A DNA stretch of 14,522 nt from NCBI GenBank assembly GCA_018399395.1, contig JAGYOI010000012.1, positions 1 to 14,522 on the forward strand, written 5' to 3'. The position numbers and the translations under genes are program-made. Of this stretch, positions 1-7,411 are shown piece after piece. How positions within the stretch are numbered: the stretch's first letter is position 1; the number at the start of each line of letters is the position of its first letter. The stretch comes from Prolixibacteraceae bacterium. Lineage in GTDB: Bacteria > Bacteroidota > Bacteroidia > Bacteroidales > Prolixibacteraceae. The notes under the pieces were generated by a model that was not told where the DNA came from, searched no databases, and saw only the letters and a program-made list of their open reading frames with translations.

Positions 1-466
1 AACCGATATAATCAGCTATTGCCACAACATTACCGAAACTGGCCATAAAAATACCGGCAAAAGCTTCGTTTTGAGGGTTTGTAAGGTATCCCCCGGTTTT
101 CATGTAAACTGAAGGCGCACTGGCATTTGTAAAAATAGTGCCATGCTGGTAGCTAATCATATCGAACGATTGATCAGCGTCAACAGGGTACGAAACGATT
201 CCCGAAACTTCAATTGTGTCCCCTTCAAATTCTGTTTTGTATGTTAATTTGTAAACATCAACATCATACTTCAATTTTGATGTGAATTCAGTAAGCCCAG
301 CGGCTCCTACTATGGTTTCAAGATTCGTTTTGTTAATTGTTATCATTTTTTCTGATTCCACCAGGTATTGTGGCTTAAACTCTTCAGGCTCCTCATCTTC
401 TTTACAACCAAAAACCAGTAACAGTGATGCTAAAATCATCACCAGTGGGAATTTAAATGTTTTCAT
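1..466 (-). CDS. Secreted alpha/beta-hydrolase-like lipoprotein, partial (N-terminal 155 residues)
   Basis: The gene starts at an ATG at 466 and runs off the left edge, so only about 155 residues are seen. The first 20 residues are a hydrophobic signal peptide ending in a lipobox (V-F-G-C), with Cys21 as the lipidated residue. The next residues are K-E-D-E-E, which resembles the Bacteroidota lipoprotein export signal (a Lys followed by acidic residues), so surface exposure is likely but inferred. Around residues 104-110 is S-Y-Q-H-G-T, an oxyanion-hole-type His-Gly turn. Near residue 150 comes A-D-Y-I-G after a small-residue-rich helix. This spacing is typical of secreted lipase or prolyl-oligopeptidase-like alpha/beta hydrolases. 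The nucleophile and the rest of the triad lie outside the window, so substrate and activity cannot be judged. It lies 55 bp downstream of the aldo/keto reductase on the same strand and may be co-transcribed with it. Confidence 0.72.
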   Translation of the reverse strand, partial: MKTFKFPLVMILASLLLVFGCKEDEEPEEFKPQYLVESEKMITINKTNLETIVGAAGLTEFTSKLKYDVDVYKLTYKTEFEGDTIEVSGIVSYPVDADQSFDMISYQHGTIFTNASAPSVYMKTGGYLTNPQNEAFAGIFMASFGNVVAIADYIG

Positions 467-521
467 TATTTTAGTAATTTTTAGTGAATAATATTTTCTC
501 TGCTTCTAACCAACTTTTTTT

Positions 522-1511
522 TTACGAAAGAATATCGTTTATCTCATTAATTTCTTCACTTGAGAAGGTCAAATAATCAAGTGATGCCAGGTTATCCTCA
601 AGCTGGTTGGTTGAACTTGCCCCAACAAGTACCGAGGTTATTTTTTTATCTTTTAACAACCAGGCAATGGCCATTTGTGCCAGCGATTGTCCACGGGTAA
701 CCGCTATTTCATTCAATGCCCTGATTTTGTCTATTGCATTTTCTACCTGGTCTTCCTGTAAAAATCCCCACGATTTAGCTGCACGGGAATTTTCGGGAAT
801 GCCATCCAGATATTTGTCGGTCAGCAACCCTTGTGCCAGTGGGGAAAAGGCAATAATTCCAACTCCAAGTTCCTGCGCTGTGTCAAGAAGATTCTCTTCG
901 CTCCAACGCTCAAACATTGAATATCTAATCTGGTTGATCAGGCATGGAGTGCCCATATCGTTTAATATTTTAACCGCCTCCTTTGTTTCATCTGCATTAT
1001 AATTTGAAATGCCAACATACAGAGCTTTGCCTTGGCGGACAATTAAATCAAGGGCTGCCATGGTTTCTTCCAGCGGTGTATCCGGGTCGGGCCTGTGGTG
1101 ATAAAAGATATCGACATAATCAAGTCCCATTCTTTTCAGACTTTGGTCGAGGCTCGAAACCAAATATTTTTTTGATCCCCAGTCGCCATAAGGACCATCC
1201 CACATGCCATAACCGGCTTTTGTCGAGATAATCATTTCATCGCGGTAAGGTTTAAAATCTTTTTTAAATATCTTGCCAAAATTCTCTTCAGCAGAGCCCG
1301 GGGGAGGACCGTAATTATTGGCAAGGTCGAAATGGGTTATGCCATTATCGAAAGCATACCGAAGTATTTCCCGTCCGTTTTCAAAAACGTCAACACCTCC
1401 AAAGTTATGCCACAGTCCGAGTGAAAGGAACGGTAGCTTTAACCCGGAACGCCCACAGCGCTGATAATCAATAATTCCGTATCTTTTTTTATTTGCAAAA
1501 TACATGGTCAT
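522..1511 (-). CDS. gpr: Aldo/keto reductase, YghZ/Gpr type (L-glyceraldehyde 3-phosphate reductase-like)
   Basis: This is a 329-residue cytoplasmic NADPH-dependent aldo/keto reductase. From memory it matches E. coli YghZ (AKR14) closely along its whole length: the N-terminal region reading R-Y-G...Y-x-x-C-G-x-S-G-L, the blocks S-L-G-L-W-H-N-F-G, H-F-D-L-A-N-N-Y-G-P-P-P-G-S-A-E-E-N, I-S-T-K-A-G-Y and G-K-A-L-Y-V-G-I-S. The catalytic tetrad is present as Asp62, Tyr67, Lys98 and His139. The C-terminal S-V-L-V-G-A-S block is the cofactor-phosphate-binding segment. YghZ reduces L-glyceraldehyde 3-phosphate and can detoxify methylglyoxal; the exact substrate here is inferred. The ATG at 1511 is used, although Met3 aligns slightly better with the E. 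coli start. The gene diverges from the flavin reductase gene across 130 bp, and a TATTTTTG box lies about 43 bp upstream. Confidence 0.93.
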   Translation of the reverse strand: MTMYFANKKRYGIIDYQRCGRSGLKLPFLSLGLWHNFGGVDVFENGREILRYAFDNGITHFDLANNYGPPPGSAEENFGKIFKKDFKPYRDEMIISTKAGYGMWDGPYGDWGSKKYLVSSLDQSLKRMGLDYVDIFYHHRPDPDTPLEETMAALDLIVRQGKALYVGISNYNADETKEAVKILNDMGTPCLINQIRYSMFERWSEENLLDTAQELGVGIIAFSPLAQGLLTDKYLDGIPENSRAAKSWGFLQEDQVENAIDKIRALNEIAVTRGQSLAQMAIAWLLKDKKITSVLVGASSTNQLEDNLASLDYLTFSSEEINEINDILS

Positions 1512-1553
1512 GATATTTGTTTTAAAAAATGTCTATTGATTTAGGTTAATAAA

Positions 1554-1561
1554 CAAAAATA
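1554..1561 (-). promoter_or_regulatory. Candidate -7 promoter box for the aldo/keto reductase
   Basis: Read on the minus strand, this is TATTTTTG, a full match to the Bacteroidota -7 consensus TAnnTTTG. At the expected -33 position, 20 bases upstream, there is only a TTTT run instead of TTTG, so the match is partial. It would give a leader of roughly 35-40 nt before the ATG at 1511. In such AT-rich DNA a chance match is possible. Confidence 0.33.
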
Positions 1562-1641
1562 CGAAAACATTTGGTTATTTTAAAAGTTGAATAAATTAGT
1601 GTAAAATTTGTTTTTATTAATTTTTATAAATGTAATTGTAG

Positions 1642-2226
1642 ATGTCAAAAATTGATTTTAAACCGGGAACAATGGTTTATCCATTACCAGCCGCAATGGT
1701 AAGTTGTGGAGAAAATGAACAAGAATATAACATCATTACAATAGCCTGGACCGGTACGGTTAACAGTAATCCACCCATGTGTTATATTTCGGTGAGGCCA
1801 GAGCGCCATTCGCATTCTATAATAAAACGTACCGGTGAATTTGTTATCAACCTTACAACTGAGAACCTTTCGAAGGAAACAGACTGGTGTGGCTGCAAAA
1901 GCGGGAGGAAGTTCAACAAGTGGAAGGAGATGAATTTAACTCCTGGGGCAGCCAAAATTGTTAAAGCCCCAATTATTGAAGAAGCACCTGTGAGTATTGA
2001 GTGCATTGTAACAGATATAATAACCCTGGGGTCGCATGATATGTTTTTAGCCGAGGTGGTAAATGTAAGGGTAGATGATAAATATATGGACAATGAAACC
2101 GGCAAGTTTGATTTGGCCGGGGCCAACCCACTGGTGTTTAATCATGGTGCGTATTTCAAACTTGGTCAAAAAATTGGCAAATTTGGATATTCAGTTCAAA
2201 AGAAAAAAAGAAAGAAGAAAAAATAG
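1642..2226 (+). CDS. Flavin reductase-like FMN-binding split-barrel protein (flavoredoxin family)
   Basis: This 194-residue protein has the flavin-reductase-like split-barrel fold. The signature parts are P-L-P-A-A-M-V-S-C-G at 14-23, N-I-I-T-I-A-W-T-G-T-V-N-S-N-P-P at 30-45 (the FMN phosphate-binding region) and I-S-V-R-P-x-R-x-S at 49-57. F-V-I-N-L follows at 67-71, then D-W-C-G at 81-84 and H-D-M-F-L-A-E-V at 132-139. Such proteins bind FMN and act as NAD(P)H:flavin reductases or electron carriers; the partner here is unknown. The C terminus is an eight-residue basic tail (K-K-K-R-K-K-K-K) from an A/G-only tract, which is not part of the fold. The ATG at 1642 lacks a visible Shine-Dalgarno, as is normal in this phylum. 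The gene faces the second gldK-like gene convergently, with only 35 bp between the stop codons and no clear terminator hairpin there. Confidence 0.9.
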   Translation: MSKIDFKPGTMVYPLPAAMVSCGENEQEYNIITIAWTGTVNSNPPMCYISVRPERHSHSIIKRTGEFVINLTTENLSKETDWCGCKSGRKFNKWKEMNLTPGAAKIVKAPIIEEAPVSIECIVTDIITLGSHDMFLAEVVNVRVDDKYMDNETGKFDLAGANPLVFNHGAYFKLGQKIGKFGYSVQKKKRKKKK

Positions 2227-2261
2227 TGATCAGGTTAAAGGTGTATTGTATAATTGATTTC

Positions 2262-3602
2262 TTATTGATATGATTTGCGATCATCTTCAATAGCATTCAT
2301 AACACACCTGAATCCAATGTAGCTGCGCGCGGTATCCTGATATTCATGATCGCGGGTTGATACTTCAAGATAGTATGAAACATCTTTCCACGATCCCCCT
2401 CTTACAACTTTACGCTTTAGGGCCGGGGCATCTTCATTTTCGGCGTCGTATTGAAGTTCGGGGTTAAGATCATTAATCATGGCATATCCCAGCTCGTCGA
2501 AAGTTGTACTGGTCCATTCCGAAACATTACCGGCCATATCGTATAAACCGTAGTCGTTAGGCGGAAAGCTGCCAACTTTCATTGTTTTAGCTGAGTTGTA
2601 GCTATCTGAAATATAGTTGCCCCTTTTGGGTTTGAAGTTGGCTTGATAGCATCCTTTTTCATCCGACGTATAATAACTTCCCCATGGATATTTAGCGCTC
2701 ATTCGTCCCCCGCGTGCGGCATATTCCCATTCGGCTTCTGTTGGTAAACGGTACGCGTGAATTGGTTGTAGATTGTGAGTGGCAAGAAACTTTTTTTTGT
2801 ATTCTGTCCGCCAATGGCAAAAAGCATTTGCCTGTTCCCATGTTACCCCTACAACCGGGTACTCTTTAAAAGCGGGGTGGTGAAAGTATTTAAGTGTCCA
2901 AGGTTCGTTGTATGAATAGGTAAAATCCCTTATCCAGACAAGTGTGTCGGGATAAACGGGCACTGATTTTTGCACTAAAAAATCAATGCGGCTGTCAATG
3001 TCGCCATTGTACGACTGTGTTTCGTAATTATAGCTGTTGGCCCTTTTCGCAGCTTTTTTCAGGTCGATATAAGCATACGCGTAGAATATGTTTCTGTAAT
3101 CTATTTCTTTTTTGCCGTAAAAGCGTTCATCATCCTGATAATAGATTGGTGTTAATGCCTCAATTACTTCATCCCGTTCATCTGTCCATATTTGATTAAT
3201 TTTTGTCCGGTCGATTCTTCTCGGATTGTAAAATTCATTATTTTCGTTTGTAGCCATGTAGTATTCAATACCTTCGTTAAAGGTTAGTGTAGCAGCTACC
3301 GAGTCACGTACCCAGTTAATATATTCGCGGTATTCGTTATTTGTAATTTCAGTATCATCAATCCAGAAAGAACTGATTGATACATTTATAGCGGGTTGGA
3401 TGTGGCTGTCGTTTGATTCACCACTAATGCCCATTTTAAAAGAACCTTGCTTAACGTATGACATTCCGTAGGGAATGGGTTCGAACCAATCAGGGCGGGG
3501 CCCTCCCTTTAATGTGTGAATAGCATTTTCCTTTTTACATCCTGTGAAAAGAATCAGAAGAAGTAATGCAGGCAGAATATATTTAATTTTATTGCTATCC
3601 AC
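2262..3602 (-). CDS. Second GldK-like lipoprotein (FGE-sulfatase/SUMF1 fold), T9SS-associated
   Basis: This 446-residue protein is a predicted lipoprotein. Residues 1-21 are a signal peptide and Cys22 lies in the lipobox F-T-G-C, followed by Lys-Lys, which fits outer-membrane sorting. The rest is a formylglycine-generating-enzyme-like fold. It carries the hallmarks D-D-T-E-I-T-N-N-E-Y, Y-P-V-V-G-V-T-W, Y-R-L-P-T-E-A-E-W-E-Y-A-A-R-G-G, D-M-A-G-N-V-S-E-W, R-G-G-S-W and Y-I-G-F-R. The Cys pair of true FGE enzymes is missing after R-G-G-S-W, so the role is structural. It aligns end to end with the GldK encoded at 7412-8713, including an identical Y-P-D-T-L-V-W-I-R-D-F-T-Y-S-Y-N-E-P block and a shared insertion not found in generic SUMF1 proteins. 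The start is a GTG at 3602; no ATG gives a full signal peptide. It lies 111 bp beyond gldN, behind a hairpin. It could be a GldK paralogue or fill a GldJ-like role; sequence alone does not decide. Confidence 0.88.
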   Translation of the reverse strand: MDSNKIKYILPALLLLILFTGCKKENAIHTLKGGPRPDWFEPIPYGMSYVKQGSFKMGISGESNDSHIQPAINVSISSFWIDDTEITNNEYREYINWVRDSVAATLTFNEGIEYYMATNENNEFYNPRRIDRTKINQIWTDERDEVIEALTPIYYQDDERFYGKKEIDYRNIFYAYAYIDLKKAAKRANSYNYETQSYNGDIDSRIDFLVQKSVPVYPDTLVWIRDFTYSYNEPWTLKYFHHPAFKEYPVVGVTWEQANAFCHWRTEYKKKFLATHNLQPIHAYRLPTEAEWEYAARGGRMSAKYPWGSYYTSDEKGCYQANFKPKRGNYISDSYNSAKTMKVGSFPPNDYGLYDMAGNVSEWTSTTFDELGYAMINDLNPELQYDAENEDAPALKRKVVRGGSWKDVSYYLEVSTRDHEYQDTARSYIGFRCVMNAIEDDRKSYQ

Positions 3603-3656
3603 TAAGTTGGTTTTTGAATGATAACGAATATCTGTAAAAATAATTGCTTTAAACTG

Positions 3657-3689
3657 AAAAGCCCTATGGTTTTATTCCACAAGGCTTTT
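3657..3689 (-). terminator. Hairpin between gldN and the second gldK-like gene (terminator or attenuator)
   Basis: Arms at 3657-3669 and 3677-3689 enclose a 7-base loop. In minus-strand RNA they form a continuous 13-bp stem with two G-U wobbles. In plus-strand RNA the same two positions are C-A and A-C mismatches. The fold therefore favours the direction of the T9SS operon. The 3' arm ends in UUUU and is followed by CAGUUU. It lies 25 bp after the gldN stop, so it could end most transcripts there and lower expression of the downstream gene. The plus-strand copy has the longer T run, so bidirectional action is possible. Confidence 0.55.
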
Positions 3690-3713
3690 TTATTTTCATG
3701 TATGTAAAATAGT

Positions 3714-4583
3714 TTAATTTTCCCACAAATCTTGTTCTTTATCAAATATTTCACGTTTGATACGTTCCGATTCCATTTGAGCTTCGCGGCCGGTAAGGTA
3801 ATCGGTAATCAGACGATCGTTATAAACATTTGATTCCTGAACAAAGTAAGAACGAAAATATCGATTAACGAATACATCGTCGAACGAATTTGAAGGTTTG
3901 TTGTCTTCAAGGTTGTAATAGGGAACGGTTGCTAAATATGGGCGTGCATCGGGATAATAAATCCAGAATAAACGCTGCCTGCGGAGCATCCCGTTATAAG
4001 TATACTCTCTGATTGGGCAAAGTCCGATAATTTCACTCTTTAATTTCGAGTCAATTTTATCGATATACCAAATTTCTTTAACCAGAATTTGCTTGATCTC
4101 CTCGGGCTTCCAACGGATAGTTATCAATGAATCGCGTGTTACCCCCGGGCGAATGGTAACCGGTACAATTTCTTCACGTTTGTTAATGTCCCTGACATCT
4201 TCAATGCTCATGATGATGTTGTTGGGGTCAAACTCGAATTCATTGTTGTTAATTGGTACACTAAACGCATTGAAGTGTCCCATTTCTAAGCCATCTATAA
4301 TAGCATTAATGAAACTTTTCCGGTTGTGTAATGTGTCAGTTGGATAATACAGGGGAAGGTTCATTTTTTCCCTCAGGTCAATAATTTCCCATGTAACTTT
4401 ACTCCACATTATGTCAGCTTCCTTAACGAAAGGGTATTTAACGTATGAGCGGTTCGACATATCGTTCTCTTGTTGATAAGTGTCGTGAAACGGGCCATAT
4501 TTATCGGTAAAACGAACACCGTTCTGAGCGTTCATCAGAACTGGCAACAAGAGTAGTAGTGTAATTTTAATTATCGCTTTCAT
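3714..4583 (-). CDS. gldN: Type IX secretion system / gliding protein GldN (PorN)
   Basis: GldN/PorN is a periplasmic protein that binds GldK to form the ring on the periplasmic side of the outer membrane; the ring contacts GldM. The 289-residue product has a signal peptide (1-19) with likely cleavage at A-Q (19/20). Family blocks seen are D-I-M-W-S-K at 57-62, R-E-K-M-N-L-P-L-Y-Y-P at 71-81, I-R-W-K-P-E-E-I at 156-163 and L-F-W-I-Y-Y-P-D-A-R-P at 205-215. The charged C-terminal helix follows D-Y-L-T-G-R-E-A (261-268). Length fits the family. The ATG at 4583 follows the gldM stop by 21 bp, so the two are clearly in one operon. The stop codon is followed by a hairpin. Confidence 0.95.
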   Translation of the reverse strand: MKAIIKITLLLLLPVLMNAQNGVRFTDKYGPFHDTYQQENDMSNRSYVKYPFVKEADIMWSKVTWEIIDLREKMNLPLYYPTDTLHNRKSFINAIIDGLEMGHFNAFSVPINNNEFEFDPNNIIMSIEDVRDINKREEIVPVTIRPGVTRDSLITIRWKPEEIKQILVKEIWYIDKIDSKLKSEIIGLCPIREYTYNGMLRRQRLFWIYYPDARPYLATVPYYNLEDNKPSNSFDDVFVNRYFRSYFVQESNVYNDRLITDYLTGREAQMESERIKREIFDKEQDLWEN

Positions 4584-4604
4584 ACCAAAAGGTTTTAGTA
4601 TTTT

Positions 4605-6245
4605 CTATTGTATTGTTAATATTACAGGTGACAGTTGGCGTTCCTGATCATCTTCATCATCTTCGATTCTAGCTTTTATATTTTCAAACGATACACGGTC
4701 GCCTGCGCCCAGACTATTAAGCAATCTTATTTGAGCGGGTGTAAATGCCCATGAGTTCGACTGCAATGTTGTTGTCATTCCGCCTGATGTTGGTACTGAC
4801 ATGTCGAAGCTTACCACTTCAAATGCCAAATCAAAATCAAAGTCTTCTAGTTCGGCCATTACGCCAGTTTGTAATGCCAGGCGTTCTTGTGCAATGTCTC
4901 CTGAAGTCATACCGGCTACTTGTGCAACCGGGTCGGGCACCCTCTTTACGCGAAATACCATTTCGCCCATTTCCTTCATTTCGCCATTTAATTCAGCATT
5001 TACAATTATTCTGGTATTTGTGCCTTCATAATCCAATTCATCCGGTTCTACGATCCAGTTTCCTTCTGATGAAGATTCATCTTTGTAAATTGTACCATTT
5101 GTACAAATTGGGGTGATATCGCTTAATGGTACACCGGGTACTGATATGCTTACAGGATTTTGAAGATCCCGGTATAATACATTCATTTTGGTTGGTGAAA
5201 CGGTAACTGCCGGACGGGCAACTTTGAAATCAAACGAAAATGGTTTTGTTCCAAAACCTTCGCCATCAGGATTGCGATAGCGAATTTCTCCATTGTATGA
5301 ATATTCACCGGCTTCATTGGGCTTTATGCTAAAAACAGCATCTCCATTCTCAACGGGTAGTGGTTGATTTTGACCATCCATGTATACCTCGAGTTCTTGT
5401 GTGGAATCTTCGGCTGATAAAAAGATGCGGGCTTTATATTCTTGTCCCTGGAAGATATAGCGTGCTTCGGGTATCACAGTTGCATTCAAGCCTGTAAATT
5501 TAAATGATGAAGCATCAATTTGATTGTATAAATGGCGTAATATTGCAGATTCGGCATTACGCACATCAATTTGAAGCTTTGATAGTAATGTTATTGCTGC
5601 AATAACCGGAGTTGCTTCAAAATTTTGTTGCACCCATGTTCTGTAAGATCCGCTTTGTTCACCTTTTCCTTCAACAGGGTCGTCAACATCAAGCGATGAA
5701 TGTAAGTTTTCAACCAAACTGGGGTAGTTGCCTATGATATTAATTAATTCTTCCTTGTAGGTGTTAATCTGATCTTGTAACCGTTCCCCTTGTTTACGGG
5801 TAAGCATTACTTCAGGACTGGCATTCAGGTCATCTTGCCGTTGTATAATCAGCGTGTCATTTTCGTTGGTAACAATAAATGGAAAGTTTTGATTAATCTC
5901 TTCATCCGGCTCTTTTTGCTCAGCATTAACAGCTAAAGCCAGCATCTCTTTTGTGTCAATTATATAATTAATCAAAGAATCACTTTTAGCATGAACATCT
6001 TGTGCCATATTGCGCCAGTTTTCTACTTTACCCTGGTTAAGCTCATAGGCGCTGTTAAAATCAGCCATGAGGGTTCTGTTTTTATCCGTAAAACTCAGGT
6101 ATGTCTTCATCAGGCTTGAGTCAACAATTTTGAAGGCATACAGGGTTTCTGCAGCAACATTTAATGCCAACATGGCCGTCAGCACTAAATACATCATATT
6201 AATCATCTTCTGCCGGGGGGTTTCCGGACAATTCTTCGTTCCCAT
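4605..6245 (-). CDS. gldM: Type IX secretion / gliding motor protein GldM (PorM)
   Basis: GldM is the periplasm-spanning half of the GldLM proton-driven motor. It has one N-terminal membrane helix packed with GldL in the inner membrane and a long periplasmic shaft reaching the GldK/GldN ring. The 546-residue product starts with the family signature E-T-P-R-Q-K-M-I-N-M-M-Y-L-V-L-T-A-M-L-A-L-N-V (8-30), which contains the membrane helix. By family architecture, roughly 35-245 is the helical D1 domain. About 246-344 is D2 and about 345-436 is D3, beginning at V-S-P-T-K-M-N-V-L-Y-R. About 437-546 is D4, beginning after V-P-D-P-V-A. These boundaries are estimated by eye. Length is close to the usual 510-550. 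The ATG at 6245 lies 24 bp after the gldL stop. Confidence 0.96.
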   Translation of the reverse strand: MGTKNCPETPRQKMINMMYLVLTAMLALNVAAETLYAFKIVDSSLMKTYLSFTDKNRTLMADFNSAYELNQGKVENWRNMAQDVHAKSDSLINYIIDTKEMLALAVNAEQKEPDEEINQNFPFIVTNENDTLIIQRQDDLNASPEVMLTRKQGERLQDQINTYKEELINIIGNYPSLVENLHSSLDVDDPVEGKGEQSGSYRTWVQQNFEATPVIAAITLLSKLQIDVRNAESAILRHLYNQIDASSFKFTGLNATVIPEARYIFQGQEYKARIFLSAEDSTQELEVYMDGQNQPLPVENGDAVFSIKPNEAGEYSYNGEIRYRNPDGEGFGTKPFSFDFKVARPAVTVSPTKMNVLYRDLQNPVSISVPGVPLSDITPICTNGTIYKDESSSEGNWIVEPDELDYEGTNTRIIVNAELNGEMKEMGEMVFRVKRVPDPVAQVAGMTSGDIAQERLALQTGVMAELEDFDFDLAFEVVSFDMSVPTSGGMTTTLQSNSWAFTPAQIRLLNSLGAGDRVSFENIKARIEDDEDDQERQLSPVILTIQ

Positions 6246-6269
6246 ATGCTATGTTCCTGCTTTAAGCTA

Positions 6270-7370
6270 TTACTTACTGTTTAATGCACCAAGCATTTTA
6301 CCGTAAATGGTATTTAATGCCTGTATATTTTTATTGATCTCTTTTGTGTTTTGGGTAAATGAATTTGTTTCCTCAACAGATTCGTCTATCAGTTTTGAAA
6401 TTTTTTCAACACCCTTTGAATAATTATTTACCATCTCATCAACTTTACCAGCACCTTTGAGATGCAATTCATAAGCAACATTTATTGCTGCCATGTTTTT
6501 ATTTAGTTTGTCGAGATTGCTTGTGTATTTACCGGTTTCTTTTTCAAGGCCTTTAAAACCATGGCTAAGGGAATCGGCAACAGCTTTATACGAATGATTT
6601 AACTCACCAGACGTTTTCTTGAGACTTTCGTTAAATTCATTGCTGGAATCTTGCATTGACTTAGCCGAACTGCTAATGCTTGTAGCCATTCCTGAGATGG
6701 AATTTGTCATGTTATTACTCGCATTCTCAGTTGATTTACGAAGTTCTTCAGCTGTGCTTGTATAAATATTAGATAAATCACCTATTGTTTTATCAACATT
6801 CTCGGCCGCTTTGTTGTACGATTTTGAAATGTTGCTTACGCTTTCTTTCATTGCAGAAGAAACTTCGTTATTAGTTTTAACCACTGAGCCTATTGATTCA
6901 GAGGCGTCGTTGAGGTTTTTAACGAAGTTGTCGGTTGCAACAGTAGAATTTGTTATGTTTTTTAGACCCTTTGCTGTTTCGGATAAATTGTGGAAGCTTT
7001 CATTTAAGTTTTCAAGCTCTTCAGATGGAATGCCCGCAATTCCAGTGCCTCCTCCACCATTTCCACCAGAAATCGGTTGCTGCAATTTATCTTGTTTTTC
7101 ATATCTATTGCGCTCTCTTTGACTTTCCTCACCAGTACGCAATTGTGGATATACTACTTTCCAATCGGGCAGTTCCATCATGGGTTCAAATGCTGATACG
7201 AAGAAAATAATCGCTTCGATCGACAACCCTACTCCCAAAAACACACTGGCACCTGGTAAGTGTTCAAGCTTAAACAATGCGCCAATCAACACTACTGAAG
7301 CTCCCCAACTATAAATATAGTTTTGCATGAGCTTCCATCGTTTCGAATGCAAAAATTCTCCAATATTCAT
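6270..7370 (-). CDS. gldL: Type IX secretion / gliding motor protein GldL (PorL), long coiled-coil form
   Basis: GldL is the inner-membrane motor subunit; a pentamer surrounds two GldM helices and couples proton flow to rotation. Two membrane helices are visible, at about residues 17-34 and 41-61, joined by K-L-E-H-L-P-G. Glu52 lies inside the second helix and is the best candidate for the proton-related acidic residue known in the family. Glu62 follows in S-A-F-E-P. After the membrane part comes a Gly-rich linker (about 101-110). A long Ser/Asn/Thr-rich amphipathic helical region (about 115-290) follows, with no Cys or Trp. The C terminus carries N-M-A-A-I-N-V-A-Y-E-L-H-L-K-G (292-306) and L-N-T-I-Y-G-K-M-L (352-360), typical of PorL-type proteins. 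At 366 residues it is longer than the Flavobacterium (about 215) and Porphyromonas (about 310) forms as I recall them. The gldK stop is 41 bp upstream of its ATG. Confidence 0.95.
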   Translation of the reverse strand: MNIGEFLHSKRWKLMQNYIYSWGASVVLIGALFKLEHLPGASVFLGVGLSIEAIIFFVSAFEPMMELPDWKVVYPQLRTGEESQRERNRYEKQDKLQQPISGGNGGGGTGIAGIPSEELENLNESFHNLSETAKGLKNITNSTVATDNFVKNLNDASESIGSVVKTNNEVSSAMKESVSNISKSYNKAAENVDKTIGDLSNIYTSTAEELRKSTENASNNMTNSISGMATSISSSAKSMQDSSNEFNESLKKTSGELNHSYKAVADSLSHGFKGLEKETGKYTSNLDKLNKNMAAINVAYELHLKGAGKVDEMVNNYSKGVEKISKLIDESVEETNSFTQNTKEINKNIQALNTIYGKMLGALNSK

Positions 7371-7411
7371 CTTATCTGTATTTTAATCTGTTGCTAATCT
7401 ATTGTTTTTTC

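Noticed and set aside
282..491. A 69-codon plus-strand open frame at the left edge
   Set aside because: It is antisense to the signal peptide and N terminus of the hydrolase lipoprotein, and its serine-rich product reflects the reverse complement of that gene.
1570..1610. A promoter for the flavin reductase gene (TTTG and TAAAATTTG)
   Set aside because: The boxes are spaced about 28 bases apart and the -7 box has an extra base, so it fits the Bacteroidota consensus poorly.
2227..2261. A terminator between the convergent flavin reductase and second gldK-like genes
   Set aside because: The 35-bp spacer shows no convincing stem-loop with a T run on either strand.
2262..3602. A functional formylglycine-generating enzyme or sulfatase-maturation factor
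   Set aside because: The fold matches, but the active-site cysteines after R-G-G-S-W are absent and the protein is a GldK paralogue in a T9SS cluster.
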